Part shown: positions 1 to 8,361 of the stretch, piece after piece
How positions within the stretch are numbered: the first letter of the stretch is position 1
Layout: each line of letters opens with the position of its first letter
Assembly: GCF_014930365.1 (NCBI RefSeq)
Contig: NZ_JABXWI010000019.1
Location: forward strand, 62,001-126,000
From: Streptomyces caniscabiei
Lineage (GTDB): Bacteria; Actinomycetota; Actinomycetes; Streptomycetales; Streptomycetaceae
Direction of reading: 5' to 3'
Length of the DNA stretch: 64,000 bases
Made by a program: the position numbers and the translations under genes
Notes under the pieces: model-generated
Told to the model about the DNA's origin: nothing
Databases searched by the model: none
What the model saw: only the letters and a program-made list of their open reading frames with translations

Positions 1-90
1 GCCCTGCTCGTCGAGGGCACCGGCGATCTGGCGGCGACGGAGGAGAACGTACGACGACTCGGTGCCGAGGTGCTGCCTCACCTCGGCTGA
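1..90 (+). CDS. C-terminal end of a probable LLM-class flavin/F420-dependent oxidoreductase (partial)
   Basis: Only the last 29 codons are inside the window, read in frame 1 and ended by TGA. The visible tail has the helical pattern TEENVRRLGAEVLPHL, which resembles the C-terminal helix of luciferase-like monooxygenases that use FMN or F420. No catalytic region is visible, so the family call rests on a short similarity and is tentative. The next gene is on the opposite strand and converges on it, with 85 bases between the stop codons. Confidence 0.4.
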   Translation, partial: ALLVEGTGDLAATEENVRRLGAEVLPHLG

Positions 91-175
91 GCCACCGCGA
101 CCGTGGGGAGCTTGCCGCCCCGGTTACCGATGCACCTCCCGCGATGGGAGCGGCAAGCTGTGGCGCGTCATGTCC

Positions 176-568
176 TCAGCAGTCCCGGAGTTCCGGGGAC
201 TGGTTGAGGAGCTGGCCGCGGATCGAGGTGAAGCGGGCCAGCCTGTCGTCCACGGACGGGTCCAGCGGGAACACCGCCACCCGGTGGCAGTTCTGGAAGG
301 CCAGCCGTACACCGAAGTGCCGCTGGAGCGCGCCGCGAATCGCGTCACTGGCGAGCGCGCGCAGCAGCTGCCCGCGCGCCTGCTCGTCCGGCGGGGGCGT
401 CTGGTTGTCGGCGAACTCTCCGCCGTCGACCTTCAGCTGGGCCACCAGAGAGCTGATCATCTCCCACGCGTAAGGCAGGGAGGTCCGGACGCAGTCGACG
501 AAGGCGGCTTCGTCGACCTCGCCTCGCTCGGCCTGTTCGAGTAGGGCCGGTGAGACGTCGAGCGACAT
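176..568 (-). CDS. SCO5389-family conserved hypothetical protein
   Basis: A 130-residue acidic, probably cytoplasmic protein with no signal peptide or membrane segment. The start chosen is the ATG preceded by AGAGGAGAAC, a strong ribosome binding site; a longer in-frame extension upstream has poor coding character. The N-terminal half looks helical (MSLDVSPALLEQAERGEVDE), and the middle contains a short Pro-rich linker (NQTPPPDEQ). I recognise it as a small protein conserved in Streptomyces and known only by the SCO5389 family name. No biochemical function is known to me. It is divergent from nucS, with 418 bases between them. Confidence 0.7.
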   Translation of the reverse strand: MSLDVSPALLEQAERGEVDEAAFVDCVRTSLPYAWEMISSLVAQLKVDGGEFADNQTPPPDEQARGQLLRALASDAIRGALQRHFGVRLAFQNCHRVAVFPLDPSVDDRLARFTSIRGQLLNQSPELRDC

Positions 569-986
569 GGGTTCTCCTCTCGCACCCCCACAACAACAGG
601 GGTTGACGGACAGGGGCGGAGATCGGGTCGGCGAACACGCAGAGTGCACGCTTCGCGACCTCCAGTTTCTACCGTAAGCAACCGAACGTGACCGCACCAG
701 GAGATTGCGCGCACCGACAGGGCGTGTGACGCACACAATCAGCCAATGCCGAACAGGAGTTGACAGTGGCACATGCCGGGGGACGACGAAGGCGCACGTG
801 AGGGGCGGGATGACGTGACGGAGGGCGACAGTCACCGGGCGGGATCGGCGGAGCTGTCGAACGGTGCACGGTGGGGCCGTCGAACGGTGCGCGGGAGGGT
901 GCGACGGCAGAGGAGCGGGCTCGGGTGAGGGCTGTTCCGGTGGTCGAATCGCGCGCACCCGTCGGCGTCGAGTAGCGTTGCCGACC
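569..986. other. Divergent intergenic region between the SCO5389-family gene and nucS
   Basis: This 418-base stretch carries the ribosome binding site of the leftward gene and must hold both promoters. A TTGACA hexamer lies at 760-765 on the plus strand, but no good -10 sits at the usual distance. A short imperfect dyad, GTGTGACGCACAC, lies near 724-736. The frames that stay open here are antisense extensions with no recognisable protein. Confidence 0.4.
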
Positions 987-1658
987 ATGCGTCTCGTCAT
1001 TGCCCGTTGCTCCGTCGACTACGCGGGCCGGCTCACCGCCCATCTCCCCTCGGCCCCCCGCCTGATCCTGGTGAAGGCGGACGGCAGCGTCTCGATCCAC
1101 GCGGACGACCGGGCCTACAAGCCCCTCAACTGGATGTCGCCGCCCTGCACGCTGAAGGAGGGCTCCGGTGACGAGGAGGGCGTCTGGACCGTCGTCAACA
1201 AGGCGGGCGAGAAGCTCATCATCACGATGGAGGAGGTCCTCCACGACTCCTCGCACGAGCTGGGCGTCGACCCCGGGCTGATCAAGGACGGCGTCGAGGC
1301 GCATCTGCAGGAACTCCTCGCCGACCGCATCGAGACCCTGGGCGAGGGCTACACCCTCATCCGCCGCGAGTACATGACCGCCATCGGCCCCGTCGACATC
1401 CTGTGCCGGGACGCCGACGGCGCGACCGTCGCGGTGGAGATCAAGCGGCGGGGCGAGATCGACGGCGTCGAGCAACTCACGCGCTACCTGGAGCTGTTGA
1501 ACCGCGACCCGCATCTCGCGCCGGTCCGCGGCATCTTCGCCGCCCAGGAGATCAAGCCCCAGGCCCGCGTCCTCGCCACCGACCGCGGCATCGGCTGCGC
1601 GGTCCTCGACTACAACGCCCTGCGCGGCATCGAGGACGACAAGCTGCGCCTGTTCTAG
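987..1658 (+). CDS. nucS: Endonuclease NucS (EndoMS), mismatch-specific nuclease
   Basis: A 223-residue protein that cleaves both strands at mismatched bases and provides the non-canonical mismatch repair of actinobacteria and archaea, which lack MutS/MutL. The N-terminal half (about 1-115) is the DNA-binding and dimerisation domain. The C-terminal half is a RecB-like nuclease with visible catalytic residues Asp137 in GPVDIL and Glu151/Lys153 in VEIKRR. The last residues, DDKLRLF, match the terminal beta-clamp-binding peptide of the family. The start is the ATG at 987 that begins MRLVIARCSV, the usual N-terminus; the ORF extension upstream is non-conserved. It appears monocistronic. Confidence 0.93.
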   Translation: MRLVIARCSVDYAGRLTAHLPSAPRLILVKADGSVSIHADDRAYKPLNWMSPPCTLKEGSGDEEGVWTVVNKAGEKLIITMEEVLHDSSHELGVDPGLIKDGVEAHLQELLADRIETLGEGYTLIRREYMTAIGPVDILCRDADGATVAVEIKRRGEIDGVEQLTRYLELLNRDPHLAPVRGIFAAQEIKPQARVLATDRGIGCAVLDYNALRGIEDDKLRLF

Positions 1659-2158
1659 CCGCGCCCCCTCCCCTGCCCGCGAACCGACCCGCGGGCACGG
1701 GAGGCCGCCCCCTGTTTCCGGGGGCTCACGCGTCACTGTCACGTGTCCAGGGACAGTACAAACCCCGGGCATCCGCTCTCGCGCCGAACTCGCCCGCCCC
1801 CGTGCCGGCGGCTCTTAAAGAGCGGGACATACCGTCGGCCGCGGCTCTGACGTGGGGCACCACCCGGGTGGGAACACGATCGCGTAGCCCTGCCGTCGCA
1901 CCGCGGCCAGGCTGCGTCTCAGGGTGGCACTGTCGGTGATCGTGGCGGGGGTGTGTGCACGCAGCGGGTCGGCGCGATACGGCAGGAGAGGACGGAGTCG
2001 TCGTACGGACGGCCTCGGGCGAGGAGCGCTTCGACCACGCCGTCGCCGTCCCACGCCGACGTGACGCCCAGCCTGCTGGAGAACCCGACACCGGCACGAG
2101 TTGCGCCGGCCATCCAGCACGCCCACGATCAGCCGAGATCACTCAATGTGCCGAAGCA
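1659..2158. other. 500-base gap holding a decayed gene remnant
   Basis: No intact gene is visible between nucS and the MerR gene. All frames give short or low-quality products. On the minus strand, one frame contains a segment that resembles the middle of IclR-family regulators (listed separately at 1875-1985). Other minus-strand frames in 1919-2142 may preserve further pieces of the same broken gene. Confidence 0.4.
1875..1985 (-). pseudogene. Remnant of an IclR-family transcription regulator
   Basis: Within a minus-strand frame that is otherwise non-coding in style, the translated segment containing HTPATITDSATLRRSLAAVR followed by RQGYAI matches a typical stretch of the IclR effector domain, where a Tyr/Thr-rich loop leads to TITDPEALRAELA and VRxRGYA. 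No helix-turn-helix and no downstream effector-domain motifs can be read in the same frame. I infer a gene broken by deletions and frameshifts. It could also be chance similarity over about 35 residues. Confidence 0.4.
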
Positions 2159-2782
2159 CTACTGGTCACCGGCGTAGCGGCGTGCCGACTCGTTCTCCTG
2201 GGCCATGCGCCGGAGCGCCAGCAGCGCGGGCTCCAGGAGGACGGTCAGCAGCAGGGCGCGCTCGGCGGCCTCCAACGAGTCCTCGATCCCCTCCAGTTGG
2301 TCGAGGTCGAGGGTCGCGGTGCGCTCCGCGAGGCGGGCGTACGGCAGCAGCACCTGCCAGTCGAGCGGGGCGCCCAGGGCCCGCAGCGTGGTCAGGGTCT
2401 CGGCCAGCACCGCGCGCGCGGGCGCCGCCTCGTGCACGTTCCAGCCCAGCTCCTCGACCAGGGCGTCGACCTTGCCCGTCTCCGAGGGGGCCTCGGCGGA
2501 CTCCTCGGTGAGCCGGATGGCCCCCAGGGCGAAGCCCAACTGGACGTGGGTGTCACCGGCGTGCTCCGCCAGCACACCCAGCAGCTCCCGGGTGGTGCTC
2601 ACCGACAGTCCCCGCACACCGATCAGCGCACGGATCAGCCGGAGCCTGCGCACATGGCTCTCGTCGTACTCGGCCTGCGTCGCGGAGATCTGCCGCCCGG
2701 CCGGGAGCAGCCCCTCGCGGAGGTAGTACTTGATCGTCGCGACGGAGACCTCGCTGCGGCGGCTCAGCTCGGAGATTCGCAT
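2159..2782 (-). CDS. MerR-family transcriptional regulator
   Basis: A 207-residue regulator. The first 70 residues form the winged helix-turn-helix of MerR proteins, with the recognisable VSVATIKYYLREGLLPAGR wing motif. The remaining 135 residues are helical and lack clustered cysteines, so it is not a metal sensor of the classical type; it probably binds a small organic ligand. It is divergent from the DUF3291 protein and the MFS exporter, and the 90-base gap contains a perfect dyad centred at 2826 that is the likely operator for both directions. The context suggests drug-inducible control of the exporter. Confidence 0.88.
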   Translation of the reverse strand: MRISELSRRSEVSVATIKYYLREGLLPAGRQISATQAEYDESHVRRLRLIRALIGVRGLSVSTTRELLGVLAEHAGDTHVQLGFALGAIRLTEESAEAPSETGKVDALVEELGWNVHEAAPARAVLAETLTTLRALGAPLDWQVLLPYARLAERTATLDLDQLEGIEDSLEAAERALLLTVLLEPALLALRRMAQENESARRYAGDQ

Positions 2783-2804
2783 CGGTCGCCCCCGGCACTA
2801 GAAG

Positions 2805-2847
2805 TTGGATACCTTCACTGTCTAACATAGATAGTGAAGGTATCCAA
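2805..2847. promoter_or_regulatory. 15-bp perfect inverted repeat, probable MerR operator
   Basis: TTGGATACCTTCACT at 2805-2819 is repeated in exact reverse complement, AGTGAAGGTATCCAA, at 2833-2847, separated by 13 bases. The dyad lies in the gap between the divergent MerR gene (start 2782) and the DUF3291 gene (start 2873). Its position and symmetry fit the binding site of the adjacent regulator. It is also distinctly AT-richer than its surroundings. Confidence 0.75.
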
Positions 2848-2872
2848 TATCTCCCCGGAGAGGGGCACAGCC

Positions 2873-3274
2873 ATGCCCACCCTGCGCTGGACCACGGTCA
2901 GCACCCCCGCACCGGACACCGAGGCGTTCGTCATGGCCTCACGGCTGGAGGTCCGCTCGTTCAAGGACGTACCGCGGTTCTTCCGCCAGTCCCTGTCCGC
3001 GTGGAAGCAGGTCTCCGGCGCGCCCGGGGCCTACGGCGCCTCACTGATCGCCCAGCCCCTGAAGCGCACCTTCTGGACCCTGTCGGCGTGGCAGGACAAG
3101 GACGCGCTGTACAAGTACGCCAAGACCGAACCGCACCGGTCGATCATGAACGGCCTGCGGCCCACGATGAAGGACTCGGTCTTCACCTTCTGGCAGGCCC
3201 CGTCGGCCGATCTGCCCATCGACTGGCCGGATGCCCGGCGCCGCCTCGCCGACCAGGCGCGCGACGGCTCCTGA
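2873..3274 (+). CDS. DUF3291-type / ABM-like dimeric barrel protein
   Basis: A 133-residue protein with a predicted alpha+beta barrel fold similar to antibiotic-biosynthesis monooxygenases. Segments such as FWTLSAWQDKDALYKYAK and SIMNGLRPTM are typical of the DUF3291 / spheroidene-monooxygenase-like group. The start is the ATG after GGAGAGGGGCACAGCC. It is the first gene after the MerR operator, and the MFS exporter starts 41 bases downstream, so the two likely share a transcript. A role in modifying or binding the exported compound is possible, but the substrate is unknown. Confidence 0.7.
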   Translation: MPTLRWTTVSTPAPDTEAFVMASRLEVRSFKDVPRFFRQSLSAWKQVSGAPGAYGASLIAQPLKRTFWTLSAWQDKDALYKYAKTEPHRSIMNGLRPTMKDSVFTFWQAPSADLPIDWPDARRRLADQARDGS

Positions 3275-3315
3275 CCCCCACCGGCCCCGCTTTCCGCCAG
3301 GGAGAAACCCTCACC

Positions 3316-4773
3316 ATGACGCTGTCCGAAGAGAACGCGGTTCTCGACAGTCCCGCCCCGGAGCCGGCCGCCTCCGGCGAGCGGCGCATCCCCCTGTGGC
3401 TCGCCGTCGTCGCGTGCAGCCTGCCCATGTTCATGGTCGCGCTCGACAACCTCGTCGTCTCCACGGCCCTGCGCACCCTGGCCGTCGGCCTGGACGCGAA
3501 CACCCAGCAGCTCCAGTGGTTCGTCAACGCCTACGTCCTGAGCTTCGCCTGTCTGCTGATGACCGGCGCGGCGCTCGGTGACCGCTTCGGCCGCCGCAAG
3601 GTCTTCGTCGCCGGCATCGTCGTGTTCACGCTGGCCTCCATAGGCTGCGGCCTGTCCGACACCAGCGCCCAGCTGATCACCTTCCGCACCCTCCAGGGCT
3701 TCGGCGCCGCCGCGGTCATGCCGCTGTCGCTGACCCTGCTCGCCCAGGCGGTCCCCGAGCGCCTGCGCGGGATGGCGCTCGGCATCTGGTCCGGGGTGAG
3801 CGGTCTGGCCGTGGCCATGGGCCCCGTGGTGGGCGGCGCGGTGGTCGACGGGCTCGACTGGCGGTGGATCTTCTGGATCAACGTCCCGGTGTGCGTGATC
3901 GCCGTCCCCCTGGTCCTGACCGCCCTGCGGGAGAGCTCCCTGCCCGGCACCCGCCTGGACCTGGTCGGCATGCTGCTGGCGGCGGCCGGGCTGTGCGCCG
4001 TGGTGTGGGCGATCGTGCACGGCGAGCCCGACGGCTGGACCTCGGCGAAGGTCCTGGGCGCGTTGCTCGGCGGCACCGTGCTGCTGGTCGCCTTCGTCGC
4101 CTGGGAGGCCCGGTCGCCGGAGCCCATGCTGCCGCTGTCCTTCTACCGGGTGCGGGCCTTCACCCTCACCAACGTCGTCTCGGCGACGATGTACTTCGGC
4201 GTGTTCGGCTCCCTGTTCCTGCTGGCCCAGTACCTCCAGCTGGTGCCGCCTCGCACCCCGCTGGAGGCCGGCGTCCGCACCCTCGCCTGGACCCTGATGC
4301 CGATGTTCGTCGCCCCGGTCGCCGGCCTCCTCACCGACAAGGTCGGCGGCGGCCGTCTGATGGCGCTCGGCCTGTTCCTCCAGGGCGTGGGGCTGGGCTG
4401 GATCAACCTGGTCGCGGACACCGACACGCCCTACTCCTCCCTGGTGGGCCCGATGATCGTGGCGGGCATCGGCATGGGCTTCGTCTTCGCCCCCACGGCC
4501 GCGGTGGTCCTCGGCTCGGTCGCCAGGGAGCACGCGGGCAAGGCGTCCGGCGCCAACACCACCGTCCGCGAGATCGGCGGCGCGCTCGGCATCGCCGTGC
4601 TCAGCACCGTGTTCGTGGCCCACGGCAGCACGCGCGGCCCGCAGGAGTTCGTCGACGGCCTGCGGCCGGCGGTGTGGGTCGGCGTCGCCGTGGTGCTCGC
4701 CGGCGCCCTGTGCGCGCTCGCGATCCCGCGCCACCCGCGCCCGGCCAAAACGACCGCGTCCGACGGCGGCTGA
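3316..4773 (+). CDS. MFS multidrug exporter, DHA2 (EmrB/QacA) family
   Basis: A 485-residue integral membrane protein with about 14 predicted membrane helices, as in the drug:H+ antiporter-2 family. Motif A, GDRFGRRKVF, follows the second helix, and the motif C-like segment with GPVVGGAVVD is seen in helix 5. The start is the ATG at 3316 preceded by AGGGAGAAACCC. It forms a probable two-gene operon with the DUF3291 gene under the divergent MerR regulator, which suggests an inducible efflux module. The exported compound cannot be read from sequence. Confidence 0.92.
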   Translation: MTLSEENAVLDSPAPEPAASGERRIPLWLAVVACSLPMFMVALDNLVVSTALRTLAVGLDANTQQLQWFVNAYVLSFACLLMTGAALGDRFGRRKVFVAGIVVFTLASIGCGLSDTSAQLITFRTLQGFGAAAVMPLSLTLLAQAVPERLRGMALGIWSGVSGLAVAMGPVVGGAVVDGLDWRWIFWINVPVCVIAVPLVLTALRESSLPGTRLDLVGMLLAAAGLCAVVWAIVHGEPDGWTSAKVLGALLGGTVLLVAFVAWEARSPEPMLPLSFYRVRAFTLTNVVSATMYFGVFGSLFLLAQYLQLVPPRTPLEAGVRTLAWTLMPMFVAPVAGLLTDKVGGGRLMALGLFLQGVGLGWINLVADTDTPYSSLVGPMIVAGIGMGFVFAPTAAVVLGSVAREHAGKASGANTTVREIGGALGIAVLSTVFVAHGSTRGPQEFVDGLRPAVWVGVAVVLAGALCALAIPRHPRPAKTTASDGG

Positions 4774-4848
4774 ACGCCCCGCGACACGCCCGTCTCCCGC
4801 GCGAACCTCTCGATCACGCGGGAGACGACCGGACCGTCCCCGTCACCG

Positions 4849-7566
4849 TCAGGCCACGGTGTCGGCCGGAGGCTCGGGCACGGTCGCCGAGGCGGTCGTC
4901 GCCGTCGGGGCGGTGGCGGTGTCGGTGGTGCCGGGCGGCGGCGGGTCGTCGGTCGGATCGTCCGTGGGATCGTCCGTCGGGTCACCGGTCGGATCGTCCG
5001 TCGGGTCGACCGTGGGATCGTCCGTCGGGTCACCGGTCGGATCGTCCGTCGGGTCCGTCGACGGGTCGTCGGACGGCGTCGGCTTCGGGGAGGTCTTCGA
5101 CGGCGACGGCGACGGCTTGCCCGACGACCCCGTCGTACCGCTCGGGTCGTCCGACGGCCCCGCCGAGTCCGACGGGGTGGGGTCGTCCGACGTGCCGTAG
5201 GTGCCGTCGGGACCGGGGCCGGTCGGTTCGGGCAGGGTGCCCGGGGTGTCCCCCTCGTCGCCCGCCTTGGGTCGGTCCGCGACGAGGCCGCCGTCGTCGA
5301 CGCCCTCACTGGCGGACGGGTTGACGCCGACCCGCTCGGCGGGGGTGTCGCCGTTGCGGTCGGAGGTCGCGCCGAGGGTGACGACCGTGCCCAGGACGGC
5401 CGCGAGGAGCGCACCCGCGCCCGCCGCGACCAGGTTGCGCCGGGCCCCGCCGACCAGGGTCTTGAGGCCGCTCAGTCGGTGCGCGGGCGACCGGGAGCCG
5501 TCCCGCCGGGAGACGAGCGTCGTCTCGCCGATCGCCGGTGCCGAGGAGGCCCCGCCCTGGTCGGCCGGCCCCGAGCCCCACGCTCCCGAGCCGGACGGAG
5601 ACCCGAGACCGGAGCCGTTCGAGCCCACCGCGCCGAACCCGGCTCCGTCGGAGCCCACTGCCCCGAACCCGGCTCCGTTCGCGCTCACCGTCCCGAACCC
5701 GATCGCGGCCACGCCCGACGCCCCGAGGCCGGCCCCGGTCGGGCCGGCGGGCGGGTACGCGGACGGCACGCCTCCGGGCGGCGAGGCCGACTCCTCGTGC
5801 CGGGCGTCCGGCACCTCCTCCCCCGCCGCCGTGCGCCCGCCGGGCGGTGTCGCCCCGGAGCGGTCGGCGACCAGGGCGAGGGCCCGGCGTCCGGCGACGG
5901 TGCCGCGCTTGTCGGCGAGGACGTTGCGCAGCCCGATGGAGGCCTCCAGCTCCGCTCGGGCCCGCTCCAACTGCCCGGAGCAGAGCGCGAGAACGCCCAG
6001 CTCATGGTGGAAGTAGGCCTGTTCGCCGGTCTCACCGGCGAGACCGGCCGCCTCGGCGCCGGCCCGCAGCGAACGCTCCCAGGCGTTCCAGCGCAGCCCG
6101 GCGGCGAACGCGGGCGCCGCCTGCCGGGCCAGCACCACGGCGGCGCTCTCCTCGTCCTCACCGGACGGGGTGGTCGCCGGCACGAGCGCGGTGAGGGCGG
6201 CCAGGACGGCGTCGGCCTCGGCCGAGACCCGCTCGGGGGTGACCGAGGGGTGCCCGGCCCACCAGGCGTAGTGCTGGGCGGCGGTGCGGGCGCGCGCCTC
6301 GGTGTCGTCCGCGTACCCGGCGGCCTCCAGCTGGGTCCCCACCCCGGCGGCGAGCCGGTAGCGGGAGCCGACAGGTGTCACCAGGGCGCAGCCGACGAGT
6401 TCGCCGAGGGCGGCGTCGGCGTGGGTGTCGCCCACCAGGGCGGGCAGGTGCGCCTGGTGCGGGATCTCCCCGCCGAGCGCGACGGCGAACCTGAGGGTCT
6501 CGCGGGCGGAGGCGCTCAGCCGGGAGGCGAGCAGCGCGGCGGGCGCGGCCCCTTCGGCGAGCGACGGCAGGGGCAGGTCGTGCCCGTCCGGGACGGCGTC
6601 GAAGGGCGTGTCGACGGGCGGCGCCTCCTGGAAGACCCCGAACTCGTCGACGGCGTCCGCGCCGGCGCGCTGCCGGTCCCGCTGCCTGAGCAGCGCACCG
6701 GCCTGGGTGAAGCGCAGCGGCAGTCCCTCGGACTCGAACCAGAGGTCGCCGGCCCAGTTCTTCTCGTCCTCGGTGAGGGGCCGCCCGACGGCGCGTTCCA
6801 GCAGCTGTTCGCTGCCGGCCCGGTCGAAGCCGCCGAGGACGATCTCCTCCAGGGGCGCGTCGGCGGACGGCAGGGGCGTCGCGGGGGTGGCGCCGATGAG
6901 GAAGGCGCACTCGGGGGTGGCGTCGAGCAGTTCGTCGAGCGCGATCCCGCCGAACTCCAGGTCGTCCAGGACGACGACCGCGCCGATGTCCCGCACGATG
7001 TCGAGGATCTGCTGCCGGGCGGGCCGGAACAGCGGTGTGCTGTACACGGCTGCGAACAGTTCGTACAGCAGGTCGTCGACCGTGCGCCGGAAACCGCTCA
7101 GCCGGACGACACCGTCGGGGGCCAGATCCGCGCAGTCCTCGGCGACCGCGTCGAGGAGTGTGGTGCGACCGGAACCGGGGGCTCCGGTCAGGCGCACGGA
7201 GCGGCCGCGCGCCAGCAGCCGTACGAGGCGTGCTCTCTCCTCGTCGCGCTGGAGCAGCGGCAGCCTGGGCAGCGAGGGGCCCGGGGGCACCGGCGGCAGG
7301 GCGGCGCGGTCGAGGACGGCACGCTCGGCGGCTGTGTGCTTCAAGGGCTGACCAGGCAGTTCGCCCGGTGGGCAGTGCTCTATCTCGCTGCCGTCGACGG
7401 GGTTGACGGTGAGCAGGAAGTCGCCCGAGACGAGTTGGACGGTGCGGGCGAGCGCCGGGGCGTGCCGGTCGAAGTCCTGCGTCAGCGCGTCCCGTGGCGG
7501 ACGTTTGCTCTGCGCCTGTGCGTCGTCATGGCCGTACTCTTCGGGTCCCCGGTTGTTCGGGTCCAT
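4849..7566 (-). CDS. Large membrane-anchored P-loop ATPase with helical repeat region and Asp/Pro/Thr-rich tail
   Basis: A 905-residue protein. A P-loop, TGAPGSGRTTLL, is near residues 127-138 and a Walker B-like VVVLDDLEF near 197-205, followed by a winged-helix-like region and TPR-like helices (about 440-590); this is the layout of STAND/NB-ARC ATPases. A Gly/Ala/Ser-rich linker with repeated GAGFGAVGS units follows. One membrane helix sits near 712-733, and then about 170 residues rich in Asp, Pro, Thr and Ser with repeated DPTDDPTGDP. The topology would put the ATPase in the cytoplasm and the tail outside. The start is the ATG giving MDPNNRGPEE; a 20-codon extension exists upstream. Function is unknown; signalling or a sensor role is an inference. 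Confidence 0.75.
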   Translation of the reverse strand: MDPNNRGPEEYGHDDAQAQSKRPPRDALTQDFDRHAPALARTVQLVSGDFLLTVNPVDGSEIEHCPPGELPGQPLKHTAAERAVLDRAALPPVPPGPSLPRLPLLQRDEERARLVRLLARGRSVRLTGAPGSGRTTLLDAVAEDCADLAPDGVVRLSGFRRTVDDLLYELFAAVYSTPLFRPARQQILDIVRDIGAVVVLDDLEFGGIALDELLDATPECAFLIGATPATPLPSADAPLEEIVLGGFDRAGSEQLLERAVGRPLTEDEKNWAGDLWFESEGLPLRFTQAGALLRQRDRQRAGADAVDEFGVFQEAPPVDTPFDAVPDGHDLPLPSLAEGAAPAALLASRLSASARETLRFAVALGGEIPHQAHLPALVGDTHADAALGELVGCALVTPVGSRYRLAAGVGTQLEAAGYADDTEARARTAAQHYAWWAGHPSVTPERVSAEADAVLAALTALVPATTPSGEDEESAAVVLARQAAPAFAAGLRWNAWERSLRAGAEAAGLAGETGEQAYFHHELGVLALCSGQLERARAELEASIGLRNVLADKRGTVAGRRALALVADRSGATPPGGRTAAGEEVPDARHEESASPPGGVPSAYPPAGPTGAGLGASGVAAIGFGTVSANGAGFGAVGSDGAGFGAVGSNGSGLGSPSGSGAWGSGPADQGGASSAPAIGETTLVSRRDGSRSPAHRLSGLKTLVGGARRNLVAAGAGALLAAVLGTVVTLGATSDRNGDTPAERVGVNPSASEGVDDGGLVADRPKAGDEGDTPGTLPEPTGPGPDGTYGTSDDPTPSDSAGPSDDPSGTTGSSGKPSPSPSKTSPKPTPSDDPSTDPTDDPTGDPTDDPTVDPTDDPTGDPTDDPTDDPTDDPPPPGTTDTATAPTATTASATVPEPPADTVA
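4945..5056. repeat. Tandem 12-bp-type repeat in the 3' end of the ATPase gene
   Basis: About nine variants of a GGATCGTCCGTC / GGGTCACCGGTC-type 12-base unit lie in tandem. They encode alternating DPTD and DPTG tetrapeptides of the extracellular tail on the minus strand. Since the unit is a multiple of three, changes in copy number would alter tail length without a frameshift. Confidence 0.8.
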
Positions 7567-7841
7567 CGGTCCTAGCCCCCCAAAAGCGTCTCGTGTGCTG
7601 GAGCCCCTCCCGGCCGTGTCGCACACCGCGCTGTCGCTTCTGGTCCGGAACCCGCTCGAGGGTAGCTGGCGGCGGGCAGCCGAACCCTAAACCTTCGCAC
7701 AGTATCTCCGACAGTCCGGGGTCCCGCGCCGTCCGAGACATCACAGTCTCGTGAGGATTGCGAGCGTGGTGCGTTTCGCCCACATGGTCCCCACGGGTGC
7801 CCCGCAGACACAGAGCCATACGTACGGGCCCGTACACGCGT

Positions 7842-8165
7842 TCACACTCTGGGCAACGACTCCAGACCGATTCCGCCCTCGATCGCGAGGATGCGGTGCA
7901 GCCTGGTGGCCACCAGCAGCCGCTGCATCTGCGGTGGCACATCGCGCAGCACGAGCCGCCGTCCGCACCGTCCCGCCCGCCGGTGGGCTCCCATGATCAC
8001 CCCGAGTCCGGTGGCGTCCCAGGAATCCAGCTCTGACAGGTCGAGCACCAGGTCGCCGGCTCCGTCGTCGACGGCCGAGTGCAGGACCGTACGGGCGTCC
8101 GCCGCGCTGCGTACGTCGAGGCGGCCCCCGACGACCAGCTCGGCGTGGTCGCCCCTGATGTACAT
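7842..8165 (-). CDS. STAS-domain protein (anti-sigma factor antagonist type)
   Basis: A 107-residue single-domain STAS protein. The family binds anti-sigma kinases of the RsbW type and releases sigma factors. The conserved phosphorylation loop reads DSWDATGLGVIMG, so Thr52 occupies the place normally held by the phosphorylated serine of the DSSG motif. The start chosen is the ATG after GGGAGCGCTT; a longer ORF adds 22 residues without a better ribosome binding site. No kinase partner is adjacent; the PP2C/HATPase protein at 47893-51102 is one candidate in this window only by function. Confidence 0.85.
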   Translation of the reverse strand: MYIRGDHAELVVGGRLDVRSAADARTVLHSAVDDGAGDLVLDLSELDSWDATGLGVIMGAHRRAGRCGRRLVLRDVPPQMQRLLVATRLHRILAIEGGIGLESLPRV

Positions 8166-8361
8166 AAGCGCTCCCGTGAGTGCGTCTCGTACTCCGTGAT
8201 GAGTGATGCAACGTCTGACGGTGTTTGACACCGTCAGGTTGCCGTCTGTGAGCGAACCGATACCGAATTCACCTCAAGGGGTGAGGCCGGAGAGGCTCAT
8301 GCGTTCACATGCGTGGGAGGGGCCGCCCGTGACGTGCGGGCCGGCGTGGGCCGGGTCCGCG

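Noticed and set aside
3031..4734. Long minus-strand ORF of 567 codons opposite the MFS gene
   Set aside because: It is an antisense shadow: repeated His, Gly, Gln and Asp, no recognisable domain, and the opposite frame encodes a clear transporter.
5479..7575. Long plus-strand ORF of 698 codons opposite the ATPase gene
   Set aside because: The product is Gly/Arg/Val-rich with no motif; the minus strand has a P-loop and a membrane helix.
7822..7835. Palindrome GTACGGGCCCGTAC after the STAS gene
   Set aside because: A 14-base loopless palindrome in a high-GC genome is not rare enough, and no promoter context was found to call it an operator.
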